From Lactobacillus panisapium (GTDB lineage: Bacteria > Bacillota > Bacilli > Lactobacillales > Lactobacillaceae), in contig NZ_CP048268.1 of NCBI RefSeq assembly GCF_019469265.1, forward strand, positions 417,501-481,500: DNA of 64,000 nt. The letters run 5' to 3'. Below, one piece after another: positions 45,771 to 55,167 of this stretch. The notes beneath the pieces were generated by a model that had not been told where the DNA came from, did not search any database, and was given only the letters and a program-made list of their open reading frames with translations. How positions within the stretch are numbered: position 1 is the stretch's first letter; each line of letters begins with the position of its first letter. The position numbers and the translations under genes are program-made.

Positions 45771-46697
45771 ATGATAGCTTGGTGGCAAATATTACTGCTT
45801 ACTTTGTATGCAGGCTTAGAAATTCTTGATGAATTGCAAATCTATTCGTCTTTAAATACTCCTGTCGGTGCTGGCTTAATTGCTGGTCTGATTATGGGTG
45901 ATTTACCTACTGGATTATTTATCGGTGCTTCAATGCAGTTAATGGTTTTAGGTGTTGGTACTTTTGGTGGTGCTTCAAGAATTGATGCAACTACTGGTAC
46001 AGTTCTTGCAACTGCCTTTTCAACAACTGTTAAGGGCATGACTCCTCAGGCAGCTATTTCTTCTATTGCTGTTCCTGTAGCAGCAATCATGGTAGAGCTC
46101 GACGTATTAGCAAGATTTGCTAATACTTACTTCTCTCACAGAATTGATCACTTAATTGATCAAGATAAGATTAACTATAAGGCCGTTGAAAGAAATGTTC
46201 TTTATGGTGCAATTCCGTGGTCATTATCTCGTGCGATTCCCGTCTTTATTGCCTTAGCCTTTGGTCAAGGATTAGTTCAAACCATTGCCAATGCTTTAAA
46301 TGGGGAATTCTTATGGCTAGGTCAAGGCTTAACCGTCGCAGGTGCTGCGCTTCCAGCGGTTGGTTTTGCGATTTTACTTCGCTACTTACCAGTTAAGAAA
46401 CATGTTGCTTACTTAATTCTTGGCTTTACCATTACCACTTTGTTCTCAGTCCTATTCACTGGTCTGCAGACTTTGGGTACTGGTCTAGCTGCTGTTAATA
46501 AAGGCTTTACTTCCATCTTCAATGGTTTACCAATGTTAGCAATTGCAATGTTGGGCTTAGCTTTTGCAATCTTACATTACAAGAACATTTCGATTAGCAG
46601 ACCTGCACCAACAAAGAGCGCTGAAAGTGCAAGCAATGAAGAAGCAAGTTCAAGTGTTAATAATGATGAAGGAGAGATCACTGATGACGAACTCTAA
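45771..46697 (+). CDS. agaW: PTS mannose-family EIIC (GalNAc/galactosamine type)
   Basis: 308-aa membrane subunit. The first half carries the EIIC marks LYAGLEILDELQIYSSLNTPVGAGLIAGLIMGDLPTGLFIGASMQLMVLGVGTFGG. Several helices follow, then a hydrophilic tail of about 35 residues rich in Ser and Glu (APTKSAESASNEEASSSVNNDEGEITDDEL). It starts behind AGGAGG. The end overlaps the EIID start by 14 bases, showing coupling. Second gene of the B-C-D-A operon. Confidence 0.92.
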   Translation: MIAWWQILLLTLYAGLEILDELQIYSSLNTPVGAGLIAGLIMGDLPTGLFIGASMQLMVLGVGTFGGASRIDATTGTVLATAFSTTVKGMTPQAAISSIAVPVAAIMVELDVLARFANTYFSHRIDHLIDQDKINYKAVERNVLYGAIPWSLSRAIPVFIALAFGQGLVQTIANALNGEFLWLGQGLTVAGAALPAVGFAILLRYLPVKKHVAYLILGFTITTLFSVLFTGLQTLGTGLAAVNKGFTSIFNGLPMLAIAMLGLAFAILHYKNISISRPAPTKSAESASNEEASSSVNNDEGEITDDEL

Positions 46698-47502
46698 ACC
46701 TAAATATAAATTAACTGATGCGGACTTTAAACAGATTAACCGGAGATCATTATTCGGTTTCCAGTTAGGCTGGAACTATGAACGAATGCAGAATAGTGGC
46801 TATCTGTACACGATTTTGCCGCAATTGAGAAAAATCTATGGCGATGATACTCCAGAATTGAAAGAAATGATGAAAACTCATATGCAGTTCTTCAACACTT
46901 CTAACTTCTTCAATACCATTATTACTGGTATCGACCTTGCGGTTGAGGAAAATGAGGGAATTGCTGGCAAAGATACTGTTGAAAGTATGAAAGTCGGCTT
47001 GATGGGTTCATTTGCCGCCATCGGTGACTCAATCTTTGCTTCATTAATTCCAACAATTTTCGGTGCTTTAGCTGCATCAATGGCTCATGAAGGTAATCCA
47101 ATTGGTGTGATTATCTGGGTCGCAGCCTGCTTGTTAATCTGTGTTTTCCGTTGGAAACAATTACATTTTGCCTATGATAAAGGTGTTTCATTGGTAACTG
47201 ATATGCGGGATCGGTTAAACGCATTAACTGATTCGGCTACGGTCATGGGTGTCTTCATGGTTGGTGCATTAGTAGCAACTATGGTTAACATTAAATTTGC
47301 CTGGACACCACAAATCGGCAAGGTTTCAATGAACATTCAAAATAACCTTGATATGATTATTCCAAAACTGCTCCCAGCTGCAGTAGTTGGTTTTGTCTAC
47401 TGGTTATTAGGCAAGAAAGGTATGACCTCAACTAAGGCAATTTTAATTGTTTTAGTTCTGTGCATTATCTTAGGCGGTACCGGAATTATTGCTAAAGTCT
47501 AG
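46684..47502 (+). CDS. agaE: PTS mannose-family EIID (GalNAc/galactosamine type)
   Basis: 272-aa EIID. The signature QLGWNYERMQNSGYLYTILPQLRKIYGDDTPELKEMMKTHMQFFNT is at about 22-67, then ESMKVGLMGSFAAIGDSIFASLIPTIFGALAASMA. The start at 46684 is taken from AAGGAGAG and the MTNSKPKYKLTDADF N-terminus; the frame is open much further upstream inside agaW but without homology. Third gene of the operon. Confidence 0.92.
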   Translation: MTNSKPKYKLTDADFKQINRRSLFGFQLGWNYERMQNSGYLYTILPQLRKIYGDDTPELKEMMKTHMQFFNTSNFFNTIITGIDLAVEENEGIAGKDTVESMKVGLMGSFAAIGDSIFASLIPTIFGALAASMAHEGNPIGVIIWVAACLLICVFRWKQLHFAYDKGVSLVTDMRDRLNALTDSATVMGVFMVGALVATMVNIKFAWTPQIGKVSMNIQNNLDMIIPKLLPAAVVGFVYWLLGKKGMTSTKAILIVLVLCIILGGTGIIAKV

Positions 47503-47556
47503 CAAGCTGCTTTAACACAGTAATGTCATAAAATGATAGTAAGAGAAAGAATTCAT

Positions 47557-47958
47557 ATGGCTGAAAAAGAATTAATACTAATTAGTCACGGAAAAATGGC
47601 AGAGGGCGTAAAAGCCAGTGCCGAATTAATAATGGGCGAACAAGAACATGTCCATACAGTTTGCCTACTTCCATCCGAAGGACCAGAGGATTTCAAGCAG
47701 AAATTTGAGAATGAAATAGCAGGAATGGATGTTGCTGATATTACCGTTTTCGCTGATTTGATGGGTGGAACTCCTGCAAATGTTGTTAGTAGAATGATTA
47801 TGGGTGGACAAAAGATTCATTTGATTTCAGGAATGAATCTTCCACTTGTAATTGAATGGTTAAATAGTCAAATGAACGGGGTAGAATCTGACTATATCAC
47901 TGCCGGGAAGGCAGGAATGGTCGATGTTACCGAAATGTTGGCTAAAATGAATAAATAA
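47557..47958 (+). CDS. agaF: PTS mannose-family EIIA (GalNAc/galactosamine type)
   Basis: 133-aa EIIA with the phosphorylated His11 in ELILISHGKMAEGVKASAELIMGEQ, then VFADLMGGTPANVVSRMI and HLISGMNLPLVIEWL. Last gene of the operon, 54 bases after EIID. The start is uncertain: ATG 47557 gives the usual N-terminus, but its ribosome binding site (AAGAGAAAG) is weak; ATG at 47533 would add eight residues. A terminator follows. Confidence 0.9.
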   Translation: MAEKELILISHGKMAEGVKASAELIMGEQEHVHTVCLLPSEGPEDFKQKFENEIAGMDVADITVFADLMGGTPANVVSRMIMGGQKIHLISGMNLPLVIEWLNSQMNGVESDYITAGKAGMVDVTEMLAKMNK

Positions 47959-47972
47959 AATTACCAAAGTAA

Positions 47973-48011
47973 AAAAGCCTAATTCGGTGGATCATCGGAG
48001 TTAGGCTTTTT
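47973..48011 (+). terminator. Aga PTS operon terminator
   Basis: AAAAGCCTAA and TTAGGCTTTT pair over a loop of about 18 bases, followed by TTTA. Confidence 0.85.
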
Positions 48012-48049
48012 ACTATTCGATTATTAAACTATGTATGATTAACTAAATA

Positions 48050-48083
48050 AAATAGGATTAGCCTAGGGGGCCAATCCTATTTT
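48050..48083. terminator. Second terminator, for the convergent glycosidase gene
   Basis: AATAGGATT and AATCCTATT with inner GCC/GGC form a compact hairpin with T-rich flanks on both strands. It abuts the stop codon of the minus-strand gene. Confidence 0.8.
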
Positions 48084-50108
48084 TTATTTTGAAAAGATAA
48101 GTTGAATTAACTCAAGCGGTTTAAGTTCTTCGTTAATAGTTACGGAACTTCCCGTTTGCCGAAGATTGATTTGCTTGCGCGTTACTGTCGAACCATTTTT
48201 TCTAATTAAAGTGGCCTGATTATGAAGTAGCTTTTTACCAGTGTGCCAGTTAATTTCCCGGTATGAATCAGACGAAAAATTAGCTAGCCAGGCAATTTTA
48301 CCGTCAGCTTGCAGCAATAATTTTACGTTAGGCATCTGTTCTAGGTAATCAAGGGATGTGATGCTAGTAAGCATTTGTTGCAGTAACCCTTGCTTATAAG
48401 TAGAAAATTGTGCTTCCCAGCCGTGACGTGGATCTTGGTCAACTGGCAGAACAAGTAGATGATTATCAATTACGGCCATAAAATTGCCTAAGCGCTCATC
48501 AACTGAATTATAGGCAGAAGACCAAATATTAACGTTACTTTCTGGATCGTAGGTAAGTTGCAGGTAATTACCGGTATGTTGCAGCATCGTAATGCGGGGA
48601 TTAATGACACCATCAACTTTCTTCCCATCTGCTTGCTCAAAGGACTGGTAGCCAGTACGGCACTTATGCCAAACCGCTTTTTGAATATGAAGTAAGTTTT
48701 CTAAGCCGCGGTCCAGCAATACTTGAATGCTTTCACCATCTAACAAGACAACATTGTCCTGCAGAAGTTGCGTAATTTGTTGATTATTAAAATTTCTAAG
48801 AAGCTGGCCGGCAATAGCGATAATTTGCTTTTGTAATTTAGTGTCAGCACTGACTGGCAAAATTGTTATAGCAAATCCCATGGCACCTAGTAAACTGGCC
48901 CAATTTTTTTCATGCGGCAATAATTCCGTTACATCCAAGCCACGTTTAGTTTGTAAGTTATAGCAAGAATCCTGGTCGACCAGGACCTTAATGCCACACA
49001 AGTGCTCGATAGGCAGTCTATTTTGCAATAATTGGTTAACAAAGGGCTTGGTTTCAGCCAGCATTTCTGCGTAATGCCAGCTTTGGTTAATTCCATTACC
49101 CATCATATCAAATAGGTTTAGTAAAATTCCCTGGCTACCGATTAAGGCAGCCGTAATTATTTGAAACTGACTAAAAGTCGTTGATTTTACCAGGGGTGAA
49201 TACATGTAATTTTCAAGTTCAGGATAAAGTTCAGTTTTTTCTCCTAAAAAAGCAGCTGTAATTCTCGTGTACTCTTCAAAAAAACGTCCATATTGATTTG
49301 GCGCAATTTCATTATAGGCTGGCAAGTGGGGACGGGCAATTTGGGGATGGTCCTTTCCGGCTTGTGCCAAAAATAGGTTATTCCAATCACGTCCTTCTAA
49401 TGCATGCCAATCAGGATAAGATGTCATCTGCGCTAAGTCTGTTTCTGGGCTTACTTGGTGAACAGCTTGTTCGAGTAAGTGTTCTGTTTCGATCATTTCA
49501 GTTCGTGCTTGATCAAGGTAGATTTTCCGTTCCATGGTCGGTGGACCTGGCTGCAGCATTTTTTTAACGAATTCACTTCTAGCTTCTTTTCGGCCAAGCT
49601 TTTTCTCATAAAGGTGCATGTGGTAGTCACAAAAGCACATTAACCCAAGTGGTGTGTGATTATAATGACGAAAATCATCTTCTAACCATAATCGTTTAGG
49701 ATGAATACTTGCATATTGCGCGTATATCTCTGTTAGGTATTTTCGCCATGTTGGATCAGCTGGGCAGGCCATATCGTTAGCCTTTTGGCCATTAAGATCA
49801 ACAAACGTGTTAAAGCCAATTTGCGGATTAACATGATAGCCGCGATCTGAATGCATGATTGTTGTCCAAGGATTTAAGCTGGTGGTAACACCAATTGCAG
49901 CTAATTTTGCCTGCAGCAGCTTAATTGCATCAAGCCAAACCTGAGTTTCTCTTTTAGTCAAATGGCTATGATTGAGCTCTTCACCATTAATGAAAAAAGC
50001 AACATCATCAATCTGTCCTTTTTTTACAAAGTCTAATAATTGCTGGTCTTTTTCTGCTGTATTGGTAAGAGGATCAAGCATATAGCGCAAAGTATAAATA
50101 AATTTCAT
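48084..50108 (-). CDS. Putative glycosidase, GH42-like architecture, family not recognised
   Basis: 674-aa cytoplasmic protein, no signal peptide. The first 365 residues look like a TIM-barrel glycosidase: FINGEELNH near 39-47, LWLEDDFRHYNH (Glu143, Asp144, Asp145) and ELYPELENYMYSPLVKS (Glu297, Glu299), two acidic motifs placed like the acid/base and nucleophile of GH42-type enzymes. Residues about 371-500 (CGIKVLVDQDSCYNL to VVLLDGESIQVLLDRGL) resemble the GATase-like trimerisation domain of GH42, and a beta-rich tail follows. It is divergent from the secreted GH31 enzyme and adjoins the Aga PTS. It probably cleaves an imported oligosaccharide. The substrate and family are unassigned. Confidence 0.65.
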   Translation of the reverse strand: MKFIYTLRYMLDPLTNTAEKDQQLLDFVKKGQIDDVAFFINGEELNHSHLTKRETQVWLDAIKLLQAKLAAIGVTTSLNPWTTIMHSDRGYHVNPQIGFNTFVDLNGQKANDMACPADPTWRKYLTEIYAQYASIHPKRLWLEDDFRHYNHTPLGLMCFCDYHMHLYEKKLGRKEARSEFVKKMLQPGPPTMERKIYLDQARTEMIETEHLLEQAVHQVSPETDLAQMTSYPDWHALEGRDWNNLFLAQAGKDHPQIARPHLPAYNEIAPNQYGRFFEEYTRITAAFLGEKTELYPELENYMYSPLVKSTTFSQFQIITAALIGSQGILLNLFDMMGNGINQSWHYAEMLAETKPFVNQLLQNRLPIEHLCGIKVLVDQDSCYNLQTKRGLDVTELLPHEKNWASLLGAMGFAITILPVSADTKLQKQIIAIAGQLLRNFNNQQITQLLQDNVVLLDGESIQVLLDRGLENLLHIQKAVWHKCRTGYQSFEQADGKKVDGVINPRITMLQHTGNYLQLTYDPESNVNIWSSAYNSVDERLGNFMAVIDNHLLVLPVDQDPRHGWEAQFSTYKQGLLQQMLTSITSLDYLEQMPNVKLLLQADGKIAWLANFSSDSYREINWHTGKKLLHNQATLIRKNGSTVTRKQINLRQTGSSVTINEELKPLELIQLIFSK

Positions 50109-50281
50109 GATTTCATTCCATCCACATAGTAAATATGTAATATATTATTTTTTATAATCAATAAATAAAAGTTAATATTTTTCGTTAAAGTATGTCATAA
50201 AATCTATACCTATTATATAATTATATAATAAAACGCTTTCCAGAAATCTAGTAATTTTAATTTTTATCAAGGAGATAGCTT

Positions 50282-53200
50282 ATGCTAGGTAAAAATAATC
50301 GATTAGGTAAACAAAAGAAAGTTAGTAAATGTATTAATCGTTGGTCTATTAGACGGTTAAATGCGGGCGCAGCGTCTGTCATAATCACTACGGGTTTTAT
50401 TGGTGCTAGTGCATTATATTGCGGTGTAAAGACGGAAAATGTATTGGCTGCTACTACAGAAAACATTAGTGAAAGTAGTAATTCACAATCACAAACTGAT
50501 AAGCAGGCAATAGGAGAAAATGGCTCTGAGCAAAATCCCGCACCAAATACTGAGCAGCCGCGAGAAACAAGTAAAGGAAATGAAGTAATGCAGCAATCAA
50601 TTATTAATATAGTTAAAAAGGAAAATTATTTTGAGGTTACGTATGCAAATGGTCAAGTTGCCAGACTATATGTTTTAAGCCCCAAGATGTTCCGCTATTA
50701 TCTTGACCCAACTAAAAAATATGATGAGCCCGAGCAATCAGAAGCGGATTTGAACGCTAAAATGCTGGCCAAGGGTCAGGATGCTTATGGTAAAAAGGGT
50801 TTGAAAAAAACAACTGCAACTAAAAGTAGTAAGGGCTGGAAGCTTTCGACCGGTGCAATCGAGATTAATTTTGATCAAGCAGCTGGCACTATGAGTGTGA
50901 CTAAGGGGAAGCGCACAATTTTACAAGAGGCTAAGCCAATCGAAATTACGGATAAGTCAAGTACACAGACTTTAAAGGATCCTGCCGGCAGTCATTATTT
51001 TGGTGGTGGTACGCAAAATGGCCGTTTTAATCTAACTGGTGACAATATTAAAATCGAAAATACAAACAATTGGGTTGATCAAGGTGTAGCATCACCTAAC
51101 CCATTTTACTGGTCCTCGAATGGTTACGGCGTTTTACGTTATACCTTTAAGCCGGGACGATATGACTTTGATAGTGCAGCTGACGGTTTAGTAACGACAA
51201 CGCACGATGAAAACCGTTTTGACGCAATCTACTTTTTCGATGATTCACCGTATGATTTAATCCATGACTATCAAGAATTAACCGGCTTGCCTGCCTTGAC
51301 GCCAATCTATGGTTTTTATGAGGCCCATTTAAATGCTTATAATCGTGATTATTGGGTTGAAGTTACTCCTGATACCAACGGTGCAATCAAATATCCTGAT
51401 GGAAAATACTATAAAGAGTATCAACCAAAGGAGTTGCCAGCAGAATACAAGGATAAAGCAATTCGTGAAACGCTAAATGGTGAACATGGTGGCACGAGTT
51501 ATCAGTTCAGTGCGCGTGCAATGCTTGACCAATATTTAGATCACGACATGCCGATTGGTTGGTTTTTGCCAAACGATGGTTACGGTGCAGGGTATGGTCA
51601 AACGGATACTTTAAAGGGAAATATTGCGAACTTGCATGACTTTATTAAATACGCTAATTCCAAGGGAATTCAGGTCGGTTTATGGACTCAACAAAACCTT
51701 TCTCCTGCAGATCCGGCTAACCCTAAGCCAGATGACCGTGATTTTGAGCAAGAAATTGCTGCTGGAGTGACCGCTCTTAAGACGGACGTAGCTTGGGTCG
51801 GCAATGGCTATTCCTTTGGTCTTAACGGTACGCAAACAGCCGCCAAAATGATCAAAAAAATTAAAGGCGACAGCTTGCGCCCATTTATTGTGACAGTCGA
51901 TGGCTGGGCTGGCACCCAGAACACAGCCGCAGTTTGGACTGGTGATGAAACCGGAGGAGAATGGGAATATATTCGCTTCCAAATTCCAACCTATATTGGT
52001 GAGGGTCTGTCTGGGCAACCTAATGCAGCCTCAGATATGGACGGTATATTTGGTGGAAAAAATGCAATCATTAACACCAGAGACTATCAATGGAAAGCTT
52101 TTACCCCAATTCAATTAAATATGGATGGCTGGGGCAGCAATCCGAAGAATCCGTTTGCCTTTGATGATGCCACCACCGCAATTAATCGCGCTTATCTAAA
52201 GCAAAAATCAATGTTAATGCCTTACATTTATAGTATTGCGTCTGAAGCGACTTTTGCTGGAAAGCCAATGGTACGGGCGATGTTCCTTGATTATCCTGCC
52301 GAACCTGCCGCATACACTGATTTGGTTAAGTACCAGTATTTGTGGGGAGACAATTTCTTAATTGCCTCAATTTATCAAAATACTGCTAGTGATCAAGCCG
52401 GAAATGATATTCGCAATGGAATTTATTTACCAGACAAGAACCAGGTTTGGATTGACTACTACACCGGTAAGCAATATCAAGGAGGCCAGGTTATTAATAA
52501 TTTTGCCGCTCCAATCTGGAAACTTCCAGTCTTTGTTAAAGCAGGTGCAATTATACCGGTTGCCCCAGCGACTAATACCCCGCAAGAATATCAGTCACTA
52601 AAGAATCAGCGCCAGTTTGAAATTTATCCTAGTGGACATAGCAGTTTTACTGTGTACGAAGATGACGGCATTTCGGCCCAATATCAATCTGGTCAGCACG
52701 CCGAAACTACCGTTACCAGCAACTTACAAAATACTACTTTAACTATTAATGTTGCTAAGACGAAGGGACAATATGCTGGCTTTGAACCGAATAGGACGAC
52801 TGAATTTGCTGTGAAAACCACGCAAGAGCCAGCAACAATTAAGGTGAAAGTTGGCAATAAGAATATTTCTTTACGACAGGCACATGATCTGGCTGACTTT
52901 AATAAATCTAATAACGTTTATTTCCTTGATCAAAATTACAGCACTAACTCATACCTAGATAAGATGGCAGGTGCAGTGAAGCAAACTTTCTTAAGAATCA
53001 AGTTGGCTGCAACTGATGTAACTCGCAATTCACTTACAGTTTCAATTACCGGGTTTAACAAAGATACTGCTATTGTTAACCAGTTACCGGCTGAGAATGC
53101 AAATATTGCTCAACCAACTGCTTTAAAACAAGACAATGAGGGAACAACTGAAAATGCAATCACAGTTACTTGGAATCCTGTAGTAGACAGTACAAGTTAC

Positions 53201-53827
53201 AATTTAAAGGTAGATGGAGTTTTACATACCAATATTAAAGAAATTAAATTTACCTTACCAAATATTAAGCCAGAGTCTGCACACACATTCCAGGTTCAGG
53301 CGGTTACACCTAACGGAGCTTCCAAATGGAGCGCTATTCAAACCTTCTCAGCGAAAGAAAGTATTTTGAAAAATACCGTAAAAATAACGTCAGTTAAGAC
53401 TAGTTCCAACATTAAAGACACCAATATTTGGGAAAACGATCAGCCGGTTGAAAATCTTTTTGACCATGACTTAAGCACAATTACACATTCTAATTGGTTC
53501 TCTGATGGCAACAAACAGGCGGCTACGCCAATGACGATAACCGCACAATTAGCTGAGCCGACAGATCTTGATCGTTTTGTTTATCTTCCGCGTAATGATG
53601 GTGGAACTAATGGAATTATTACGGCAATTAAGGTTGAAGTAAGTTTAGACGGAACTAATTGGCAAGAGGCTGGTAGTGCTTCGAATTGGGCAAAAGATAG
53701 TTCAACTAAGGAAATTAAGTTTGCGCCGGGAACCAAAGCAGCTTGGATAAGATTTATTATTCCAACTGGAGGTTCAGTTAATGAGTTTGTTTCGGGAACC
53801 GAATTCTTAATCTATAAAAAAGCCTAA
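50282..53827 (+). CDS. Secreted multidomain GH31 glycosidase with Fn3 and CBM32-like domains
   Basis: 1181 aa. The signal peptide is of YSIRK type (NRWSIRRLNAGAAS at 20-32), with a cut near VLA/A (56/57). The GH31 region spans about 100-870: the nucleophile Asp502 in ALKTDVAWVG, the acid/base Asp555 in WTGDETGG, and GLSGQPNAASDMDGIFGG. A fibronectin type III domain (about 945-1022) and a discoidin/F5-8C (CBM32-like) domain (about 1035-1180) follow. There is no LPXTG anchor. GH31 enzymes with Fn3 and CBM32 include alpha-N-acetylgalactosaminidases acting on mucin-type glycans, as well as alpha-glucosidases. The neighbouring AgaS/Aga PTS favours the former (inference). It starts behind AAGGAGATA. 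Confidence 0.88.
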   Translation: MLGKNNRLGKQKKVSKCINRWSIRRLNAGAASVIITTGFIGASALYCGVKTENVLAATTENISESSNSQSQTDKQAIGENGSEQNPAPNTEQPRETSKGNEVMQQSIINIVKKENYFEVTYANGQVARLYVLSPKMFRYYLDPTKKYDEPEQSEADLNAKMLAKGQDAYGKKGLKKTTATKSSKGWKLSTGAIEINFDQAAGTMSVTKGKRTILQEAKPIEITDKSSTQTLKDPAGSHYFGGGTQNGRFNLTGDNIKIENTNNWVDQGVASPNPFYWSSNGYGVLRYTFKPGRYDFDSAADGLVTTTHDENRFDAIYFFDDSPYDLIHDYQELTGLPALTPIYGFYEAHLNAYNRDYWVEVTPDTNGAIKYPDGKYYKEYQPKELPAEYKDKAIRETLNGEHGGTSYQFSARAMLDQYLDHDMPIGWFLPNDGYGAGYGQTDTLKGNIANLHDFIKYANSKGIQVGLWTQQNLSPADPANPKPDDRDFEQEIAAGVTALKTDVAWVGNGYSFGLNGTQTAAKMIKKIKGDSLRPFIVTVDGWAGTQNTAAVWTGDETGGEWEYIRFQIPTYIGEGLSGQPNAASDMDGIFGGKNAIINTRDYQWKAFTPIQLNMDGWGSNPKNPFAFDDATTAINRAYLKQKSMLMPYIYSIASEATFAGKPMVRAMFLDYPAEPAAYTDLVKYQYLWGDNFLIASIYQNTASDQAGNDIRNGIYLPDKNQVWIDYYTGKQYQGGQVINNFAAPIWKLPVFVKAGAIIPVAPATNTPQEYQSLKNQRQFEIYPSGHSSFTVYEDDGISAQYQSGQHAETTVTSNLQNTTLTINVAKTKGQYAGFEPNRTTEFAVKTTQEPATIKVKVGNKNISLRQAHDLADFNKSNNVYFLDQNYSTNSYLDKMAGAVKQTFLRIKLAATDVTRNSLTVSITGFNKDTAIVNQLPAENANIAQPTALKQDNEGTTENAITVTWNPVVDSTSYNLKVDGVLHTNIKEIKFTLPNIKPESAHTFQVQAVTPNGASKWSAIQTFSAKESILKNTVKITSVKTSSNIKDTNIWENDQPVENLFDHDLSTITHSNWFSDGNKQAATPMTITAQLAEPTDLDRFVYLPRNDGGTNGIITAIKVEVSLDGTNWQEAGSASNWAKDSSTKEIKFAPGTKAAWIRFIIPTGGSVNEFVSGTEFLIYKKA

Positions 53828-53953
53828 AATAAATGGTTAAATGTGGAAAAATAGTTTTTACCTTTAATTTTCTAATAAAGGCTGTTAGGGAGCTGTAAAC
53901 TTTTTCAAAATTGATCTCAAAGCTGAAAAGTTTTTCGTAAATCCGACCGCTTC

Positions 53954-53982
53954 TTTAAATGCGCTTACAATGAGTATATAAT
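53954..53982 (+). promoter_or_regulatory. lacD promoter with imperfect cre
   Basis: -35 TTTAAA (53954-53959), 17-bp spacer, -10 TATAAT (53977-53982). TAAATGCGCTTACA (53956-53969) matches the cre consensus with two mismatches and lies in the promoter. The rest of 53828-53953 shows nothing clear. Confidence 0.55.
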
Positions 53983-54022
53983 AACAGTGTGCGATTAAAG
54001 AGAATGTTAAAGGAGATTTATA

Positions 54023-55015
54023 ATGAGATCAATATCTTCCGCAGTTGCAAAACATCTGGAAAATTTGTCAACTAAAGATGGCGTAATTAGTGCGTTAGCA
54101 ATCGATCAGCGTGGTTCTTTAAAGAAAATGCTGGCTGATGCTGCTAATAAACCTGCTGATGAAACAACAATTGTTGATTTTAAAAAGGCAGTTTCAAGTG
54201 AATTAACACCTTATGCTTCGTCAATTTTGACTGATCCAGAGTATGGCTTACCGGCAACTAAAGTTCGAGACAAGAATTGTGGCTTGCTTCTTTCTTACGA
54301 AAAGACTGGTTATGATACTACTGAACCCGGCAGAATGCCAGATTTAATTGCTAATCAATCTGGGTTGCGCATTAAGAATGAAGGCGGGGATGCGATTAAA
54401 TTCTTGCTTTACTATGATCCGGATGAAGGCCAAGAAATCAATGATAAGAAGAAGGCCTTTGTAGAGCGGGTTGGCGCTGAAGCAAAAGCTAACGAATTAC
54501 CATTTTTCCTTGAGCTATTGACTTATGACAGCAAGATTGAAGATACAAAAAGTGCAGAGTTTGCCAAAGTTAAAGCTAATAAGGTTTTACAAGCAATGAA
54601 AGAATTCTCGGCGCCGCAGTATGATGTTACTGTTTTGAAAGTGGAAATTCCGTTTAATCTCAAGTTTGTCGAAGGCTTTAATGGAAATAATGAGGTGGTT
54701 TACACACAAGAACAGGCTAAAGACTTGCTTAAACAGCAATCTGATATTACTGATCTACCATTTATTTTCCTATCCGCTGGCGTAACGAGTGAAGAATTTA
54801 TTGCTGAAATCAAAATGGCCGAAGAAGCCGGAGCTGACTTTAATGGGGTCTTATGTGGACGTGCAACTTGGAAGCCTGCTATTAAGCCATTTGCCGGTGA
54901 AAGTGAAGCAGCTGGTCGCAAATGGCTATCAACTAAAGGTAAAGAAAATATTGAAAACTTAAACCAAGCGCTCAAAGGAGCAAAATCTTGGCGTGATAAA
55001 TTGACGGTTCAATAA
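54023..55015 (+). CDS. lacD: Tagatose-1,6-bisphosphate aldolase
   Basis: 330-aa class I aldolase that splits D-tagatose-1,6-bisphosphate into dihydroxyacetone phosphate and glyceraldehyde-3-phosphate. LacD marks: ISALAIDQRGSLKKML (19-34), SSILTDPEYGLPA, KTGYDTTEPGRMPDL, the Schiff-base region VTVLKVEIPFNLKFVEG with its Lys near 205, and FLSAGVTSEEFI...GADFNGVLCGRATW. Strong AAAGGAG start. It stands alone with its own promoter and cre-like site and would serve all tagatose-6-phosphate routes in the window (LacAB, AgaS and possibly the fructose-family PTS). Confidence 0.95.
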   Translation: MRSISSAVAKHLENLSTKDGVISALAIDQRGSLKKMLADAANKPADETTIVDFKKAVSSELTPYASSILTDPEYGLPATKVRDKNCGLLLSYEKTGYDTTEPGRMPDLIANQSGLRIKNEGGDAIKFLLYYDPDEGQEINDKKKAFVERVGAEAKANELPFFLELLTYDSKIEDTKSAEFAKVKANKVLQAMKEFSAPQYDVTVLKVEIPFNLKFVEGFNGNNEVVYTQEQAKDLLKQQSDITDLPFIFLSAGVTSEEFIAEIKMAEEAGADFNGVLCGRATWKPAIKPFAGESEAAGRKWLSTKGKENIENLNQALKGAKSWRDKLTVQ

Positions 55016-55041
55016 CTACAAATAAGTTAATAAAATTATTA

Positions 55042-55084
55042 CAAAAGCACGATTCTGTGATTAATAACAGAATCGTGCTTTTGC
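55042..55084 (+). terminator. lacD terminator
   Basis: AAAAGCACGATTCTGT pairs perfectly with ACAGAATCGTGCTTTT (16 bp). A second hairpin (GGCTGACTAGT/ACTAGCAGCC and T6, 55137-55169) lies at the end of the convergent regulator gene. Confidence 0.93.
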
Positions 55085-55167
55085 TTGTGCACTTTTTTAA
55101 TTGTGACAAGAATTTACTGATAAAATTTAACAAACCGGCTGACTAGTAGAAAAACTAGCAGCCTTTT

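Noticed and set aside
49298-49567. Plus-strand 89-aa frame within the GH42-like gene
   Set aside because: No ribosome binding site and fully covered by the opposite coding gene.
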